Shown one piece after another: positions 17,440 to 27,178 of a stretch of 64,000 nt of DNA. The position numbers and the translations under genes were made by a program. The stretch spans positions 36,330 to 100,329 of the forward strand of contig JARLJF010000035.1 in NCBI GenBank assembly GCA_031291335.1, read 5' to 3'. This stretch comes from Pandoraea sp. GTDB lineage: Bacteria > Pseudomonadota > Gammaproteobacteria > Burkholderiales > Burkholderiaceae. How positions within the stretch are numbered: position 1 is the first letter of the stretch; each line of letters starts with the position of its first letter. The notes beneath the pieces are model-generated. The model was given only the letters and a program-made list of their open reading frames with translations, was not told the DNA's origin and searched no databases.

Positions 17440-18345
17440 TCAGGCCAGTTGCTGGCCGGTCAGGCGCTCGAGCGCCTCGCGGTACTTGGCAGCCGTTTTC
17501 TCGACGACGTCGTCCGGCAGCTTCGGTGCGGGCGGCGTCTTGCCCCACGGCTGCGTTTCCAGCCAGTCACGCACGAATTGCTTGTCGAACGACGGCGGGT
17601 TGCTGCCCACGGCGTACGAATCGGCGGGCCAGAAGCGCGACGAATCAGCCGTTAGCGCTTCGTCCATCAGGTGCAGGCGGCCATCGTCGTCCAGACCGAA
17701 TTCGAACTTCGTGTCGGCGATGATGATGCCGCGCGTAGCCGCATAGGCTGCCGCTTCCTTGTACAGACGGATCGAGATCTCGCGGATCTGCTCGGCCAGT
17801 TCGCGGCCGATGCGGCTCACCATGTCGTCGAAGCTGATGTTCTCGTCGTGTTCGCCCAGCTCGGCCTTGGCCGCCGGGGTGAAGATCGGTTCAGGCAGTT
17901 GTTGCGCGTTTTGCAGACCGGCGGGCAGCTTCACGCCGCACACGGCGCCCGTTGCCTGATAGTCCTTCCAGCCGCTGCCGGCCAGATAGCCACGCACCAC
18001 CGCTTCCACGAGGATCGGCTTGAGGCGTTTGACGACCACCGCACGACCGGCGACCTGCGCGGCTTCGTCGGCGGACACCACCGTCTCGGGCGCCACGCCC
18101 GTCAGGTGATTCGGCACAACGTGCGCGAGCTTGTCGAACCAGAAGTTGGCCATCTGGTTGAGCACACGGCCCTTGCCCGGAATCGGCTCGCCCATGATCA
18201 CGTCGAACGCCGAGAGGCGGTCCGTCGTCACGATCAGCAGCTTGTCGTCGCCGACGGCGTAGTTATCGCGCACTTTGCCGCGCGAGAGCAGCGGCAGGCT
18301 CTTGAGGAAGGATTCGTACAGGGCGTTCAGAGCGGGGGTAGTCAC
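17440..18345 (-). CDS. purC: SAICAR synthase PurC
   Basis: A 301-residue phosphoribosylaminoimidazole-succinocarboxamide synthase. [30 protein letters not shown] opens the domain, and IADTKFEFG and [15 protein letters not shown] follow; the length suits the longer PurC form. I use the GTG at 18345. The frame runs up to a TTG at 18372, but a TATAAT -10 box at plus 18380-18385 would place the transcript start at about that codon, leaving no room for a ribosome site. First gene of purC-purE-purK-Sua5. Confidence 0.94.
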   Translation of the reverse strand: MTTPALNALYESFLKSLPLLSRGKVRDNYAVGDDKLLIVTTDRLSAFDVIMGEPIPGKGRVLNQMANFWFDKLAHVVPNHLTGVAPETVVSADEAAQVAGRAVVVKRLKPILVEAVVRGYLAGSGWKDYQATGAVCGVKLPAGLQNAQQLPEPIFTPAAKAELGEHDENISFDDMVSRIGRELAEQIREISIRLYKEAAAYAATRGIIIADTKFEFGLDDDGRLHLMDEALTADSSRFWPADSYAVGSNPPSFDKQFVRDWLETQPWGKTPPAPKLPDDVVEKTAAKYREALERLTGQQLA

Positions 18346-18379
18346 GGCGGGACCCAATGTCAGGAAGGGCAAAGGCGTA

Positions 18380-18385
18380 ATTATA
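18380..18385 (-). promoter_or_regulatory. -10 element of the purC operon
   Basis: TATAAT on the minus strand inside a small palindrome (gcgta-N4-tacgc, 18375-18388). No good -35 is seen upstream, so the element alone is weak evidence. It fits the purC start at 18345. Confidence 0.45.
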
Positions 18386-18434
18386 CGCGCGTCGGGGGGC
18401 GATTCACGAAGATGTCGCCCCCCGGCGTGTCATC

Positions 18435-18470
18435 GGGCGGGAGGCTCGCGCCTCGGCGCGGCTCCCGCCC
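18435..18470 (-). terminator. GC-rich inverted repeat after the effector-like gene
   Basis: Nine-bp perfect stem gggcgggag/ctcccgccc with an 18-nt loop, about 70 bp downstream of the minus-strand gene at 18538-20112. No T run, so termination is only possible. Confidence 0.35.
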
Positions 18471-18537
18471 GTCAGGTCCTGCCTTCAGGCACCGGCACAG
18501 GTGGTCGGTTACTGTGCCTGATTACGCGGAGTTTGAC

Positions 18538-20112
18538 TCACCCGATGCTGCGACGGAACAGGGGCTCAAGCCGCCCCTGTTCGGACTCGCTTACGAGCAG
18601 CGCCACGACCGGAGCCCGGGAAACCGGATTCGACATGACTTCAGAGCGCAGGCGACATTGGCGATACCAGTCGGCCATCGACACAGCGTCGTAGTACTTG
18701 TTGTCGCAGGTCAGCCCTTCCTCGTCGACCATCACCAGGCGGATCGCATTCGGATGATCCGGCTCGATGTCCTCCTGAGATATCCGATCGACATGGCCGT
18801 AGACATATCCGGAATTCAGGAACCTGACACCGCGCTGCACATTGATTTCATCGCAAAGCCAGAGTAGTGCCATATTGGGCGGCAGACCGCCGGACGCGAG
18901 TGCAGGCGAGACGCGGGCGAAATTGTCTTCCAGGAGCGTCGCCAAGGTACAGCGCGCAGTGTCGCTCCCCCAGTCCGTGTCCGCATACTGACCGGTCGCC
19001 AGCTCGGGCAGCCTTGCTTTGAGCAGATGGATTTTCCGTTCCTGATCGAGGTCCCCGCGCCCGGGGTTGCGAAGCCTATCGAGCAGTTGGGTAAATTCGG
19101 CAATCAGATCGAAGCTTCTGGCCGCCAGAGCGATGTGGTGGTCGCTGTATCGGGCGCGCTGTTCGACGACCTTCGCACTCAACGCCTTGCGCAAACGCGC
19201 GTCGCCCTGCTCGAGTTGCAGCGCCGCGCTGGCGATCACGGCACACGGCCGCGCAATGCCGCTCTCCGAGCACACGAGCGCGATTTTGCCCGGGTTCAGC
19301 CGCATGTATTCGGCTACACCCCGGCCGGCATGCCACAGCGCCTCACTGGAAATCTGGGCGTCGAATCGCTTCATGCCGGTGAATTCCATGAAGCGCACAT
19401 GGGCCAATCCGCCCTTAAGCGAAACAAGAGACTCCACCACGGGCCGCGAAACGTTCTCATGTTGTCGTGCCTCGGGCTGCAAGGTACCGGAGATGTAGTC
19501 GCTAACCCGCCGCTCGCGATAGCCTGACCCCGATGCCTGCGCCGCGCCCGCGGACGATCCGCCTCTGCCACTGTCGCTCAGGGTGCCCGGCTCGACGCAG
19601 AAGATCGCGCCGATCTGCGGGTTGGCCTTGAGCATTCGGGTCAGCACGCGTCCCTCTGCCGGGTTTGACGATGGCCCCACGATGAAACGGTGTTTGCCCA
19701 ATTCGATCAGCCCGAAGCGCGTGCCTTTGCCGTCTACGCTGATCAGCGCCGCCGGGTTGACGCGATGATGCTCCGCCCAGCCCCGCGCCACCGACTGCGA
19801 ACCCCATTCAGGCGGCAGTTCGTCCCGCCCCCACAAGGGAACGGACGCGGGCGCGGCATCGGAGGCCGATGCCTCGTCGCGCCAGTCGGCCGCCATCTCC
19901 CTCATCGTTGCCGTGCGACCGGACGGCCCCGGCATGGGTTGCGTTGTCGTCTCAGCAGTGGGAGTGTTCCGTGAAAGGGTGGCACCGTGACGGTTGGTAA
20001 TCGACGTCACGTCTCCTGCAAGCGACGCGCCACACGACGAGGGCGGCGAATCTTCATTTGGCGCGGATAAGCCAAGGCAACGACTAACGACTTTGGGGAA
20101 GGACACAGGCAT
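18538..20112 (-). CDS. Putative secreted protein with degenerate YopH-like tyrosine-phosphatase layout
   Basis: A 524-residue protein with no confident family. Residues 1-110 are rich in Ser, Thr, Pro and Ala, without hydrophobic signal peptide, as in type III effectors. From about 125 the order of segments parallels bacterial PTPs of the YopH/SptP kind: HRFIVGPSS (141-149), RVLTRMLKANPQIGAIF (155-171), VSDYISGT (203-210), GLAHVRFMEFTGM (235-247) and KIALVCSESGIARPCAVIAS (276-295). The last sits where the P-loop should be, but reads Cys281-x6-Arg288 instead of C-x5-R, and no WPD Asp is seen, so it is probably inactive. The C-terminal 225 residues are unrecognised. ATG at 20112 has GGAG upstream. 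Moderate to low certainty on fold. Confidence 0.5.
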   Translation of the reverse strand: MPVSFPKVVSRCLGLSAPNEDSPPSSCGASLAGDVTSITNRHGATLSRNTPTAETTTQPMPGPSGRTATMREMAADWRDEASASDAAPASVPLWGRDELPPEWGSQSVARGWAEHHRVNPAALISVDGKGTRFGLIELGKHRFIVGPSSNPAEGRVLTRMLKANPQIGAIFCVEPGTLSDSGRGGSSAGAAQASGSGYRERRVSDYISGTLQPEARQHENVSRPVVESLVSLKGGLAHVRFMEFTGMKRFDAQISSEALWHAGRGVAEYMRLNPGKIALVCSESGIARPCAVIASAALQLEQGDARLRKALSAKVVEQRARYSDHHIALAARSFDLIAEFTQLLDRLRNPGRGDLDQERKIHLLKARLPELATGQYADTDWGSDTARCTLATLLEDNFARVSPALASGGLPPNMALLWLCDEINVQRGVRFLNSGYVYGHVDRISQEDIEPDHPNAIRLVMVDEEGLTCDNKYYDAVSMADWYRQCRLRSEVMSNPVSRAPVVALLVSESEQGRLEPLFRRSIG

Positions 20113-20153
20113 AGCAATCTCCGGGCAGCCCTGAGGACGCGAGCGAACAGAGC

Positions 20154-20180
20154 GAGTCGCTCGAATCGCTCGAATCGCTC
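20154..20180. repeat. 9-nt tandem repeat, three units, upstream of the effector-like gene
   Basis: gagtcgctc followed by two exact gaatcgctc units, 42 bp before the ATG at 20112; probably in the 5' untranslated or promoter region. Confidence 0.8.
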
Positions 20181-20351
20181 GCATGGGGCCGAATGGGTCA
20201 AATTGGCGGGGGGCTCCGGAGACTGCCACGCGCTCAGGCGGCGCACTTCGGAAATCAGTGAATGACTGTCGATTTGCGCTGGCACGAGGACTTTGCGCTT
20301 CCGGCGGGGCCGGGGTTCTCTGTCCTTCGCCTTATCCGGATGTTGCCTAGA

Positions 20352-21011
20352 ATGGAAACGATCACCCGAACAAAGGGGACTGCCGTGACAATCGCATCGA
20401 ATCCGAAAGCTGTCCGGCAGTCGTGCGCCGGCTTTGCCGCACACCGCCTAGGCGCCGGCCTGACGCTCACGGTGGCTGTGGCCCTCGCCAGCCTCACCAG
20501 CCTCCCTGCCCTTGCGCAGACTGTGGCGCCCCCCGGCACAACGCCCCCTGCGGCGTCCGCCCATCCACCGGCGCACCGGCACGGCCCGGCGCGCACCTCC
20601 CCCGCAAATACAGCGTCGACGGTCACCGCCGACACCGCCGACCGGCCCGTGTTGCCCCGCCTCATCGCCATCGCCACCCCGGAAGACGACGACGCCATTC
20701 CCCGCTTCGCCTTGTTTGCCGCGCGCGACATCGAGCAGTTAGGTCTGCAATTCCCGGCACAAAACGGCGATGTTCCGACAGACACCGAGGTCGTCATCAC
20801 GATGAGCCTGCGCGACAGCGCGTCCATCCGGATGCGCGACTTTTCCCGCCAGCACATGAACGAACCGATGACGCTGATCGTCGATGGCGTGGAAATGCTC
20901 ACCGCCACGATCCGCTCGGAGCTGGGCGGCAAATTCCAGTTGCAGATGCCAAAAGAAAAGGCCCGGCTTCTGTTCCAGCGTGTGCTGGCCAAAGCCGGGC
21001 CTGCGACCTGA
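20352..21011 (+). CDS. Exported SecD-P1-head-like protein
   Basis: A 219-residue protein. A basic N-terminus is followed by a signal peptide (AGLTLTVAVALASLTSLPALAQ), a Pro/His/Thr-rich linker and a C-terminal domain. The last 75 residues resemble the SecDF P1 head subdomain in pattern: VVITMSLRDSASIRMRDFS, then PMTLIVDGVEMLTATI and GKFQLQM. Stand-alone exported proteins with this fold exist but have no established role. The ATG at 20352 is the last one before the signal peptide; the ribosome site is poor and a GTG further in is possible. It is divergent from the effector-like gene. Confidence 0.6.
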   Translation: METITRTKGTAVTIASNPKAVRQSCAGFAAHRLGAGLTLTVAVALASLTSLPALAQTVAPPGTTPPAASAHPPAHRHGPARTSPANTASTVTADTADRPVLPRLIAIATPEDDDAIPRFALFAARDIEQLGLQFPAQNGDVPTDTEVVITMSLRDSASIRMRDFSRQHMNEPMTLIVDGVEMLTATIRSELGGKFQLQMPKEKARLLFQRVLAKAGPAT

Positions 21012-21068
21012 GCGTCGCGGACGTCTGACGGGGAACCCCTCAGCGCCGCGCCACCCGGGCCGGGCAGC

Positions 21069-21098
21069 AAGCCATGCGGGGCAAACCCGGCATGGCTT
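21069..21098. terminator. Hairpin between convergent genes
   Basis: Nine-bp stem aagccatgc/gcatggctt with a 12-nt loop between the plus-strand gene ending at 21011 and fba ending at 21111. No strong T run on either side. Confidence 0.5.
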
Positions 21099-21110
21099 TG
21101 ATGCGAATGA

Positions 21111-22175
21111 TTACTTCACGATCTGAGCAAGATCACCGCTCTTGTACTTCTCGGCCATCTTGTCGAGCGAGACCGTCTTGATCTTGGCGGCCTGACCTTC
21201 GCAGCCGAACGACAGATAGCGCGCCTTGCAAACCAGCTTCGCCGCTTCGCGGGCGGGCTTGAGGTAATCGCGCGGGTCGAACTTGCTCGGGTTTTCGAAC
21301 AGATAGCGACGGATCGCGCCGGTCATGGCCAGACGGATGTCGGTATCGATGTTGATCTTGCGCACGCCGTGCTTGATGCCTTCGACGATCTCTTCGACCG
21401 GCACGCCGTACGTTTCCTTCATGTCGCCGCCAAATTCGCGGATCTCGGCGAGCAACTCTTGCGGCACCGACGACGAACCGTGCATCACCAGGTGGGTGTT
21501 CGGAATGCGGCGGTGAATTTCCTTGATACGGTCGATGGCGAGAATGTCGCCCGTCGGCTTGCGGCTGAACTTGTATGCGCCGTGCGAGGTGCCGATGGCG
21601 ATGGCCAGCGCGTCGCATTGCGTCTGATTCACGAAGTCGGCAGCCTGATCCGGATCGGTCAGCAGTTGCTCGCGGGTCATCGTGCCGTCGGCGCCGTGGC
21701 CGTCTTCCTTGTCTCCCTTCATCGTTTCGAGCGAACCCAGCACGCCCAGCTCGGCTTCCACCGTCACGCCGATGTAGTGCGAGAACTCGACCACCTTCTT
21801 CGACACTTCGACGTTGTATTCGTAGCTGGCGACCGACTTGCCGTCAGCTTCGAGCGAGCCGTCCATCATCACGCTCGAGAAACCGCTCTTGATCGCGGCC
21901 ATACACACGGCGGGCGATTGGCCGTGATCCTGGTGCATCACCACCGGAATGTGCGGGTAGGCTTCCACGGCCGCCGAGATCAGGTGACGCAGGAACGCTT
22001 CGCCAGCGTACTTACGGGCACCGGCCGAGGCTTGCATGATGACCGGCGCACCGACTTCGTCGGCGGCGGCCATGATGGCGGAAACCTGCTCCAGATTGTT
22101 AACGTTGAAGGCCGGCAGACCGTAGCCGTTTTCGGCGGCATGGTCGAGCAGCTGTCGCATAGAGACTAGGGGCAT
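21111..22175 (-). CDS. fba: Class II fructose-bisphosphate aldolase, CbbA/Fba type
   Basis: A 354-residue Zn-dependent aldolase cleaving fructose-1,6-bisphosphate. Key segments: [16 protein letters not shown], the zinc-binding [48 protein letters not shown] and MHGSSSVPQ. The length fits the proteobacterial class IIB/Calvin-type enzyme. It lies downstream of pyk and pgk in the same orientation, though gaps suggest separate promoters. Confidence 0.95.
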   Translation of the reverse strand: MPLVSMRQLLDHAAENGYGLPAFNVNNLEQVSAIMAAADEVGAPVIMQASAGARKYAGEAFLRHLISAAVEAYPHIPVVMHQDHGQSPAVCMAAIKSGFSSVMMDGSLEADGKSVASYEYNVEVSKKVVEFSHYIGVTVEAELGVLGSLETMKGDKEDGHGADGTMTREQLLTDPDQAADFVNQTQCDALAIAIGTSHGAYKFSRKPTGDILAIDRIKEIHRRIPNTHLVMHGSSSVPQELLAEIREFGGDMKETYGVPVEEIVEGIKHGVRKINIDTDIRLAMTGAIRRYLFENPSKFDPRDYLKPAREAAKLVCKARYLSFGCEGQAAKIKTVSLDKMAEKYKSGDLAQIVK

Positions 22176-22309
22176 GATGTTCTCCTTGGAATCACAAAAC
22201 TAAGCAAATCTTTCCTCGATCCAGAGGTGCCCCTCATGACGACGGCTCGCGGGCAGCGTGGCGTGTGCTTGTGCGCGCACGCCTCGCCGCACTCGCGCGG
22301 CCCCCTTCG

Positions 22310-23752
22310 TCATGCCTGGCCCACCTGGACGATCTTCAACGTATTGGTGCCGCCGGGTTGCCCCATCGGCTCGCCAACCGTCAGTACGATCGTGTCGCCG
22401 CGCTTGACCACACCACGCGCAAGCAGCAGTTGCTCGGCTTGCTTGAGCGCGTGATCGCGGTCGAGCGTGGAGTCGGCACGCATGGCGTAGACGTTGCGGT
22501 ACAGCGCCATCGTGCGATGGCTGCCGAGTTGCGACGTCAGCGCAAAAATTGGTACATGAATCCTGTGGCGGGACAGCCACAGCGCGGTCGAGCCCGACTC
22601 CGTCAGTGCCACGATCGCTTTCGCGCCAAGATGATACGCGGTAAACAGAGCACCAGCCGCAATCGTTTGATCGATGCGCGTAAAAGTCTGGTTGAGCCAG
22701 TCCCGATCGAGTTCCACCGTCTCCGAGCGCTCGGCTTCGACACAAATCGCCGCCATCGTCTCGATCGTCTCGACCGGATACTTGCCCGCCGCACTCTCGG
22801 CCGACAGCATGACGGCGTCGGTGCCGTCGAGCACCGCGTTGGCGACGTCCGACACCTCGGCGCGGGTCGGCACCGGGTTGTGGATCATCGACTCCATCAT
22901 CTGCGTGGCCGTGATCGTGAGCTTGTTCATCTCGCGCGCCAGCTTGATCATGCGCTTCTGCAAGCCCGGCACCGCCGCGTTACCGACTTCAATGGCCAGG
23001 TCGCCACGGGCGACCATGATGCAGTCCGACGCCGCCAGAATCTCTTCCAGCGCCGGAATGGCCTCGGCACGCTCGATCTTGGCGATCATGCGCGGCTTGA
23101 TGCCGTACGGCTCGCCCGCCACATTGGCCAGACGACGCGCCATTTCCATGTCGGTAGCGTTCTTCGGGAAGGAGACCGCGACGTAGTCGGCGCCCAGCGC
23201 CATCGCCGTCTTGATGTCTTCCATGTCCTTCGCCGTGAGCGCCGGCGCCGTCAATCCACCACCTTGACGGTTGATGCCCTTGTTGTTCGACAGATCGCCA
23301 CCGACCTTCACGGTCGTGTGGATCTCGCTGCCCAGCACGCGATCGACGATCAGCACGATCAGCCCGTCGTTGAGCAACAGCACGTCGCCCGGACGCACGT
23401 CGCGCGGCAGTTCCTTATAGTCCAGGCCGACGCGCTCGTCGTTACCCAGTTCACAGTCGGCGTCCAGAATGAACTTGGCGCCGGCTTCGAGCGAGGTCTT
23501 GCCGTTCTCGAACTTGCCGACGCGGATCTTCGGGCCCTGAAGGTCGGCCATGATGGCCACTTCGCGGCCGGCCGCCTTGGCAGCCGCGCGCACCATCTCG
23601 GCGCGCTCGATGTGATCCTGCGCCTTGCCGTGCGAAAAGTTCAGCCGAACAACGTCGACGCCTGCGGCGATCATGCGCGAGAGCACTTCCGGCGTGCTGG
23701 ACGCCGGACCGATGGTGGCGACGATCTTGGTGGAGCGGTTCATTACATCCAT
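22310..23752 (-). CDS. pyk: Pyruvate kinase
   Basis: A 480-residue enzyme converting phosphoenolpyruvate and ADP to pyruvate and ATP. Visible: KIVATIGPASSTPEVL, RLNFSHG, the active site MIAKIERAEAIPALEEIL, MVARGDLAIEVG, TATQMMESMI and TRAEVSDVANAVLDGTDAVML. ATG at 23752 is chosen for an AGAGG 8 nt upstream; ATG at 23743 (MNRSTK) is nearly as good and would remove three residues. The upstream region carries an operator-like repeat. Confidence 0.95.
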   Translation of the reverse strand: MDVMNRSTKIVATIGPASSTPEVLSRMIAAGVDVVRLNFSHGKAQDHIERAEMVRAAAKAAGREVAIMADLQGPKIRVGKFENGKTSLEAGAKFILDADCELGNDERVGLDYKELPRDVRPGDVLLLNDGLIVLIVDRVLGSEIHTTVKVGGDLSNNKGINRQGGGLTAPALTAKDMEDIKTAMALGADYVAVSFPKNATDMEMARRLANVAGEPYGIKPRMIAKIERAEAIPALEEILAASDCIMVARGDLAIEVGNAAVPGLQKRMIKLAREMNKLTITATQMMESMIHNPVPTRAEVSDVANAVLDGTDAVMLSAESAAGKYPVETIETMAAICVEAERSETVELDRDWLNQTFTRIDQTIAAGALFTAYHLGAKAIVALTESGSTALWLSRHRIHVPIFALTSQLGSHRTMALYRNVYAMRADSTLDRDHALKQAEQLLLARGVVKRGDTIVLTVGEPMGQPGGTNTLKIVQVGQA

Positions 23753-23843
23753 CTCTTCATCCTCTTTTGGTAACAGCGCGTTCGACATTGCTGGCGCTTA
23801 GAGGTTTGTAGCGCATTTAGGCCGCCGCAGGTTAACCAAAAAG

Positions 23844-23862
23844 TTCGTATTGTCCGTACGAA
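23844..23862. promoter_or_regulatory. Operator-like inverted repeat upstream of pyk
   Basis: TTCGTA, a 7-nt spacer and TACGAA, between pgk and pyk and about 90 bp before the pyk start, in an A/T-richer stretch likely to hold the promoter. No protein is assigned. Confidence 0.35.
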
Positions 23863-23976
23863 ATCGTTTGATTCGATCTCTGACGTTCGCAATAAGACGA
23901 TCAAAACCGCCTATTCTCGAGCGTTTACGGACCATCGAACCGGCCTGCGAGCCCCGCTCCACCTGGCTCTACGCAA

Positions 23977-25182
23977 TCAGCTAGCTTGTGCCGCGCGTTG
24001 TTGCAGCACGTCGACCGCCGGCAGCGTCTTTCCTTCGAGGAATTCGAGGAATGCGCCGCCACCGGTCGAGATATAGCTGACCTGATCGGCAATGCCGTAC
24101 TTGGCAATGGCAGCGAGCGTGTCGCCGCCCCCGGCGATCGAGAAACCCTTGGCAGCGGCAATGGCGCGCGCGAGTGTCTCGGTACCGTGGCCGAACTGGT
24201 CGAATTCGAACACCCCGACCGGGCCGTTCCACACGATGGTGCCGGCGTCCCCCAGTTGTTCGGCAAGCTTGGCGGCCGTTTGCGGGCCGATGTCCAGAAT
24301 CATGTCATCTTCGGCCACGTCGGCAGCAGCCTTCACCGTTGCCTCAGCGGTGGCGCTGAATGCCTTGGCGCACACGACGTCCGTCGGAATCGGCACCGAG
24401 GCGCCGCGAGCGGCCATGGCGTCGATGATGGCGCGGGCTTCAGCCACGAGATCGGCTTCGGCGAGCGATTTGCCGATCGGCAGGCCAGCGGCCAGCATGA
24501 ACGTGTTGGCAATGCCGCCGCCCACGATCAGTTGATCGACCTTGTCGGCGAGCGTCTTCAGGATGGTGAGCTTGGTCGACACCTTGGAACCGGCCACGAT
24601 GGCCACGAGCGGACGGGCCGGGGCGTTCAGTGCCTTGCCGAGCGCTTCGAGTTCGGCGGCGAGCAGCGGGCCCGCGCAGGCGACCGGCGCGTACTTGGCG
24701 ATACCGTGCGTCGTGGCTTCGGCGCGGTGGGCAGTGCCGAATGCGTCGTTCACATACACGTCGCACAGCTTGGCCATCTTCTGCGCCAGTTCGTCGTTGT
24801 CTTTCTTCTCGCCCTTATTGACGCGGCAGTTTTCCAGCAGCACAACCGTGCCGGGCGCCACATCGAAGCCGCCGTCGACCCAGTCGGCGATCAGCTTGAC
24901 GTCGCGGCCGAGCAGTTCGGACAGACGCTGCGCGACCGGTGCGAGCGAGTCGGCGGCCTTGAATTCGCCTTCGGTCGGACGCCCCAGGTGCGACGTGACC
25001 ATCACGGCAGCGCCCGCGTCGAGCGCCATCTGAATGGCCGGCACCGACGCGCGAATACGCGTGTCTTCCGTGATACGGCCCTCGTCGTCTTGCGGCACGT
25101 TCAAATCGGCGCGGATGAAGACACGTTTGCCCGCAAGGCGGCCCTGAGCGATCAAATCGGAAAGACGTACGACGGAAGCCAT
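23977..25182 (-). CDS. pgk: Phosphoglycerate kinase
   Basis: A 401-residue glycolytic/gluconeogenic enzyme. Visible: [81 protein letters not shown] and [10 protein letters not shown]. The length is standard. It is followed by pyk after 220 bp and preceded by azlD. Confidence 0.96.
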   Translation of the reverse strand: MASVVRLSDLIAQGRLAGKRVFIRADLNVPQDDEGRITEDTRIRASVPAIQMALDAGAAVMVTSHLGRPTEGEFKAADSLAPVAQRLSELLGRDVKLIADWVDGGFDVAPGTVVLLENCRVNKGEKKDNDELAQKMAKLCDVYVNDAFGTAHRAEATTHGIAKYAPVACAGPLLAAELEALGKALNAPARPLVAIVAGSKVSTKLTILKTLADKVDQLIVGGGIANTFMLAAGLPIGKSLAEADLVAEARAIIDAMAARGASVPIPTDVVCAKAFSATAEATVKAAADVAEDDMILDIGPQTAAKLAEQLGDAGTIVWNGPVGVFEFDQFGHGTETLARAIAAAKGFSIAGGGDTLAAIAKYGIADQVSYISTGGGAFLEFLEGKTLPAVDVLQQRAAQAS

Positions 25183-25268
25183 GAGAATCCGGAATAAATG
25201 GTGGGAAAAACATGCATTTTAACTGATCCGACCGTCCGGTTGCCCATTTTGGGGCTTGGGGGTTCTGC

Positions 25269-25592
25269 CTACAGGAACAGGCGACCGAGTGTGTAGACGA
25301 CCATGCCGATGACGATCATCTCGATCATGTTGCGTCGCCAGACGAACCACCCCGTGGCCGCCACGGCCGCCGCCAGCTTGTGATTGCCCAGGTGCAGCGC
25401 GAATTGATGATCGAGCAACAGCACCTCCGGCACCACGATCACGGCAAGCGCCGCCGCGGGGGCATAGCGCAGCGCGCGTTGCAGCCGCTGCGGCAGCGTC
25501 ACCCGATCGCCCGCGAGCAGGAAGAAGGTGCGCGTGACGATGGTAATCGCCGTCATCGCCATGAAAGCGAACCAGATGTCGAAGGTGCTCAT
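25269..25592 (-). CDS. azlD: AzlD-family branched-chain amino-acid exporter subunit
   Basis: A 107-residue membrane protein with three or four helices (FMAMTAITIVTRTFFLL; AAALAVIVVPEVLL; MIEMIVIGMVVYTL). It is the small partner of AzlC; pairs of this kind export branched-chain amino acids. Its ATG overlaps the azlC stop by 4 bp. Confidence 0.9.
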   Translation of the reverse strand: MSTFDIWFAFMAMTAITIVTRTFFLLAGDRVTLPQRLQRALRYAPAAALAVIVVPEVLLLDHQFALHLGNHKLAAAVAATGWFVWRRNMIEMIVIGMVVYTLGRLFL

Positions 25593-26467
25593 GAACGACG
25601 ATCCCCCGAGGCACGGGCTTGTGTGCCTTCACGTTCACCTTCAGGTGCCCCCTCATGCGCGTTGCCATCATTCGCAGCCGCTGGCGGATTCGCCAGGGCA
25701 AGCCGCTTCGCATGCCGCGCGCTCAGGTCGTCGCAGACCATGCCGGCCGCCAGCGCCCCAAGCACACCCAACACCAGATTGAGCCGGTAAGGCAGATCGA
25801 ACGCGAGCAAGCCGATCACCGACGCAAGAGCGACGGCCAGCAGCGTCGAGCGGCTGGTGATCGTGTGAACCATCATGGGAATGAGGGCGAGCGTGCCCGC
25901 GAACCCCAGCCCCCAGCTATCGGGCACCAGCGCGCCGAGCATGATCCCGAGGATCGACGACACATGCCAGACCGCCCAGTTACTGAGCGTGATGCCGTAA
26001 TACGTCCCCTCTTTGCCCGGCACATAGCCGTTCGCGAAATTCTGATTCATGAACATCACGAAGCCGAGATCGCCGTTCACATACCCGAGCACGATACGCC
26101 GCGGCAACGACAGAGAAGAGAAATGGGGTTGCAGCGCGGCGCTGAAGATCACGAAGCGCAGATTGACGATGCCGACCGTGAGCAGGATCGTCCACAACGG
26201 CATGCCGGCGGCGAACAGGGGCAGCGAGGCCAACTGCGCCGAGCCCGCGTAGAGCATCAGGCTCATGCCGATGGCCTGCGGCACGGTCAGTATCGATTTG
26301 CTCATGGCGACCCCGGTGACGAGTCCCCACGAGAAGATGGCAGGCAGAAGCGGCGAAATGATGCGGAAACCGGCCGCGAACCCGTTACGTTCGGCGGCTG
26401 GCAGACGAAGCATTGGCATGGTCGGTTGGGGGGCTAGCGCCGAAGCGTTCGGCGCAGTGTCTGGCAT
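25589..26467 (-). CDS. azlC: AzlC-family branched-chain amino-acid exporter
   Basis: A 292-residue permease of the AzlC/YgaZ type. It has about six to eight helices, including LMLYAGSAQLASLPLF and NLRFVIFSAAL, characteristic of the family. The last 40 residues form a hydrophilic tail (ANDGNAHEGAPEGEREGT) not needed for transport. Operon azlC-azlD. A 16-bp perfect palindrome lies upstream. Confidence 0.9.
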   Translation of the reverse strand: MPDTAPNASALAPQPTMPMLRLPAAERNGFAAGFRIISPLLPAIFSWGLVTGVAMSKSILTVPQAIGMSLMLYAGSAQLASLPLFAAGMPLWTILLTVGIVNLRFVIFSAALQPHFSSLSLPRRIVLGYVNGDLGFVMFMNQNFANGYVPGKEGTYYGITLSNWAVWHVSSILGIMLGALVPDSWGLGFAGTLALIPMMVHTITSRSTLLAVALASVIGLLAFDLPYRLNLVLGVLGALAAGMVCDDLSARHAKRLALANPPAAANDGNAHEGAPEGEREGTQARASGDRRS

Positions 26468-26868
26468 TGCGGGGCAAAGCGGTCCCGACGGCGCCCGGCA
26501 CGCCCGACATGGCCGCTAGCGGCCACAACGCCCGCCAGGGTTGCCGGAGTGTCTCCTGAATATATTCATCATTGGCGGCGAGCGTCAGGCCATTATAGCC
26601 ACGGTAAATATCTGCTTACTACGTTGCCGGCGTATATCGGCTCGTTTTTGCAGGTGCAACACGTGAGGTGTCGCGTACGCGCCACGCGGGGGCTAATAAG
26701 CGGGGCCGGAACCGGCATGCGGCGCGTCCGCTGGCGCCGCGAGCCATCCGCAAAGGGCTTCGGCTGCTTTACAATAGCGACTTTTAGTGGGCAGGCGACC
26801 AGCGGCTTCGTCCCTGGTACCGGCCCGGCAATCCCCAAAATTCCGAATACCCATCACGGTCGAACCCC
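26468..26868. other. Divergent intergenic region azlC/zinc-finger gene
   Basis: 401 bp with no credible ORF. It holds a perfect 16-bp palindrome at 26510-26525 and a -10-like TACAAT at 26770-26775 directed at the zinc-finger gene, without a clear -35. Confidence 0.4.
26510..26525. promoter_or_regulatory. 16-bp palindrome upstream of azlC
   Basis: TGGCCGCTAGCGGCCA is fully self-complementary and lies 43 bp before the azlC start codon, a plausible operator position. Confidence 0.35.
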
Positions 26869-27066
26869 ATGAGCGAAGTCAAACAAATGCCGGTCGTCGA
26901 AGTCGGCGCCGAAGATCTGCCGGTCCATTGCCCGAATCCGAAGATGGAAGCCTGGAGCGCCCATCCGCGCGTGTTCATTGATGTGACCCATGGCGAAGCG
27001 GCCTGCCCGTACTGCGGCACGCGCTATCGCGTGAAGGCCGGTGTCGTGCTCAAGGGTCACCACTGA
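26869..27066 (+). CDS. Small zinc-finger (NDUFS6-like) protein
   Basis: A 65-residue protein with a C-x(n)-H-x(n)-C-x2-C pattern (VHCPNP, THGEAACPYCGTRY). This is typical of the conserved zinc-finger domain proteins related to NDUFS6 of complex I, present in most proteobacteria; the role in bacteria is unknown. It is followed by waaF after 112 bp. Confidence 0.87.
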   Translation: MSEVKQMPVVEVGAEDLPVHCPNPKMEAWSAHPRVFIDVTHGEAACPYCGTRYRVKAGVVLKGHH

Positions 27067-27178
27067 GTCGCCTGCCGTTGCCCCGACCGGCCGGGCGCAG
27101 CCGCCAAGCTGTCGCGATGCCCCGCCCGGTTGCCTGTCCGTTTCATCGCTACGCTTAACGTTTAGAGTCTCCGCCACG

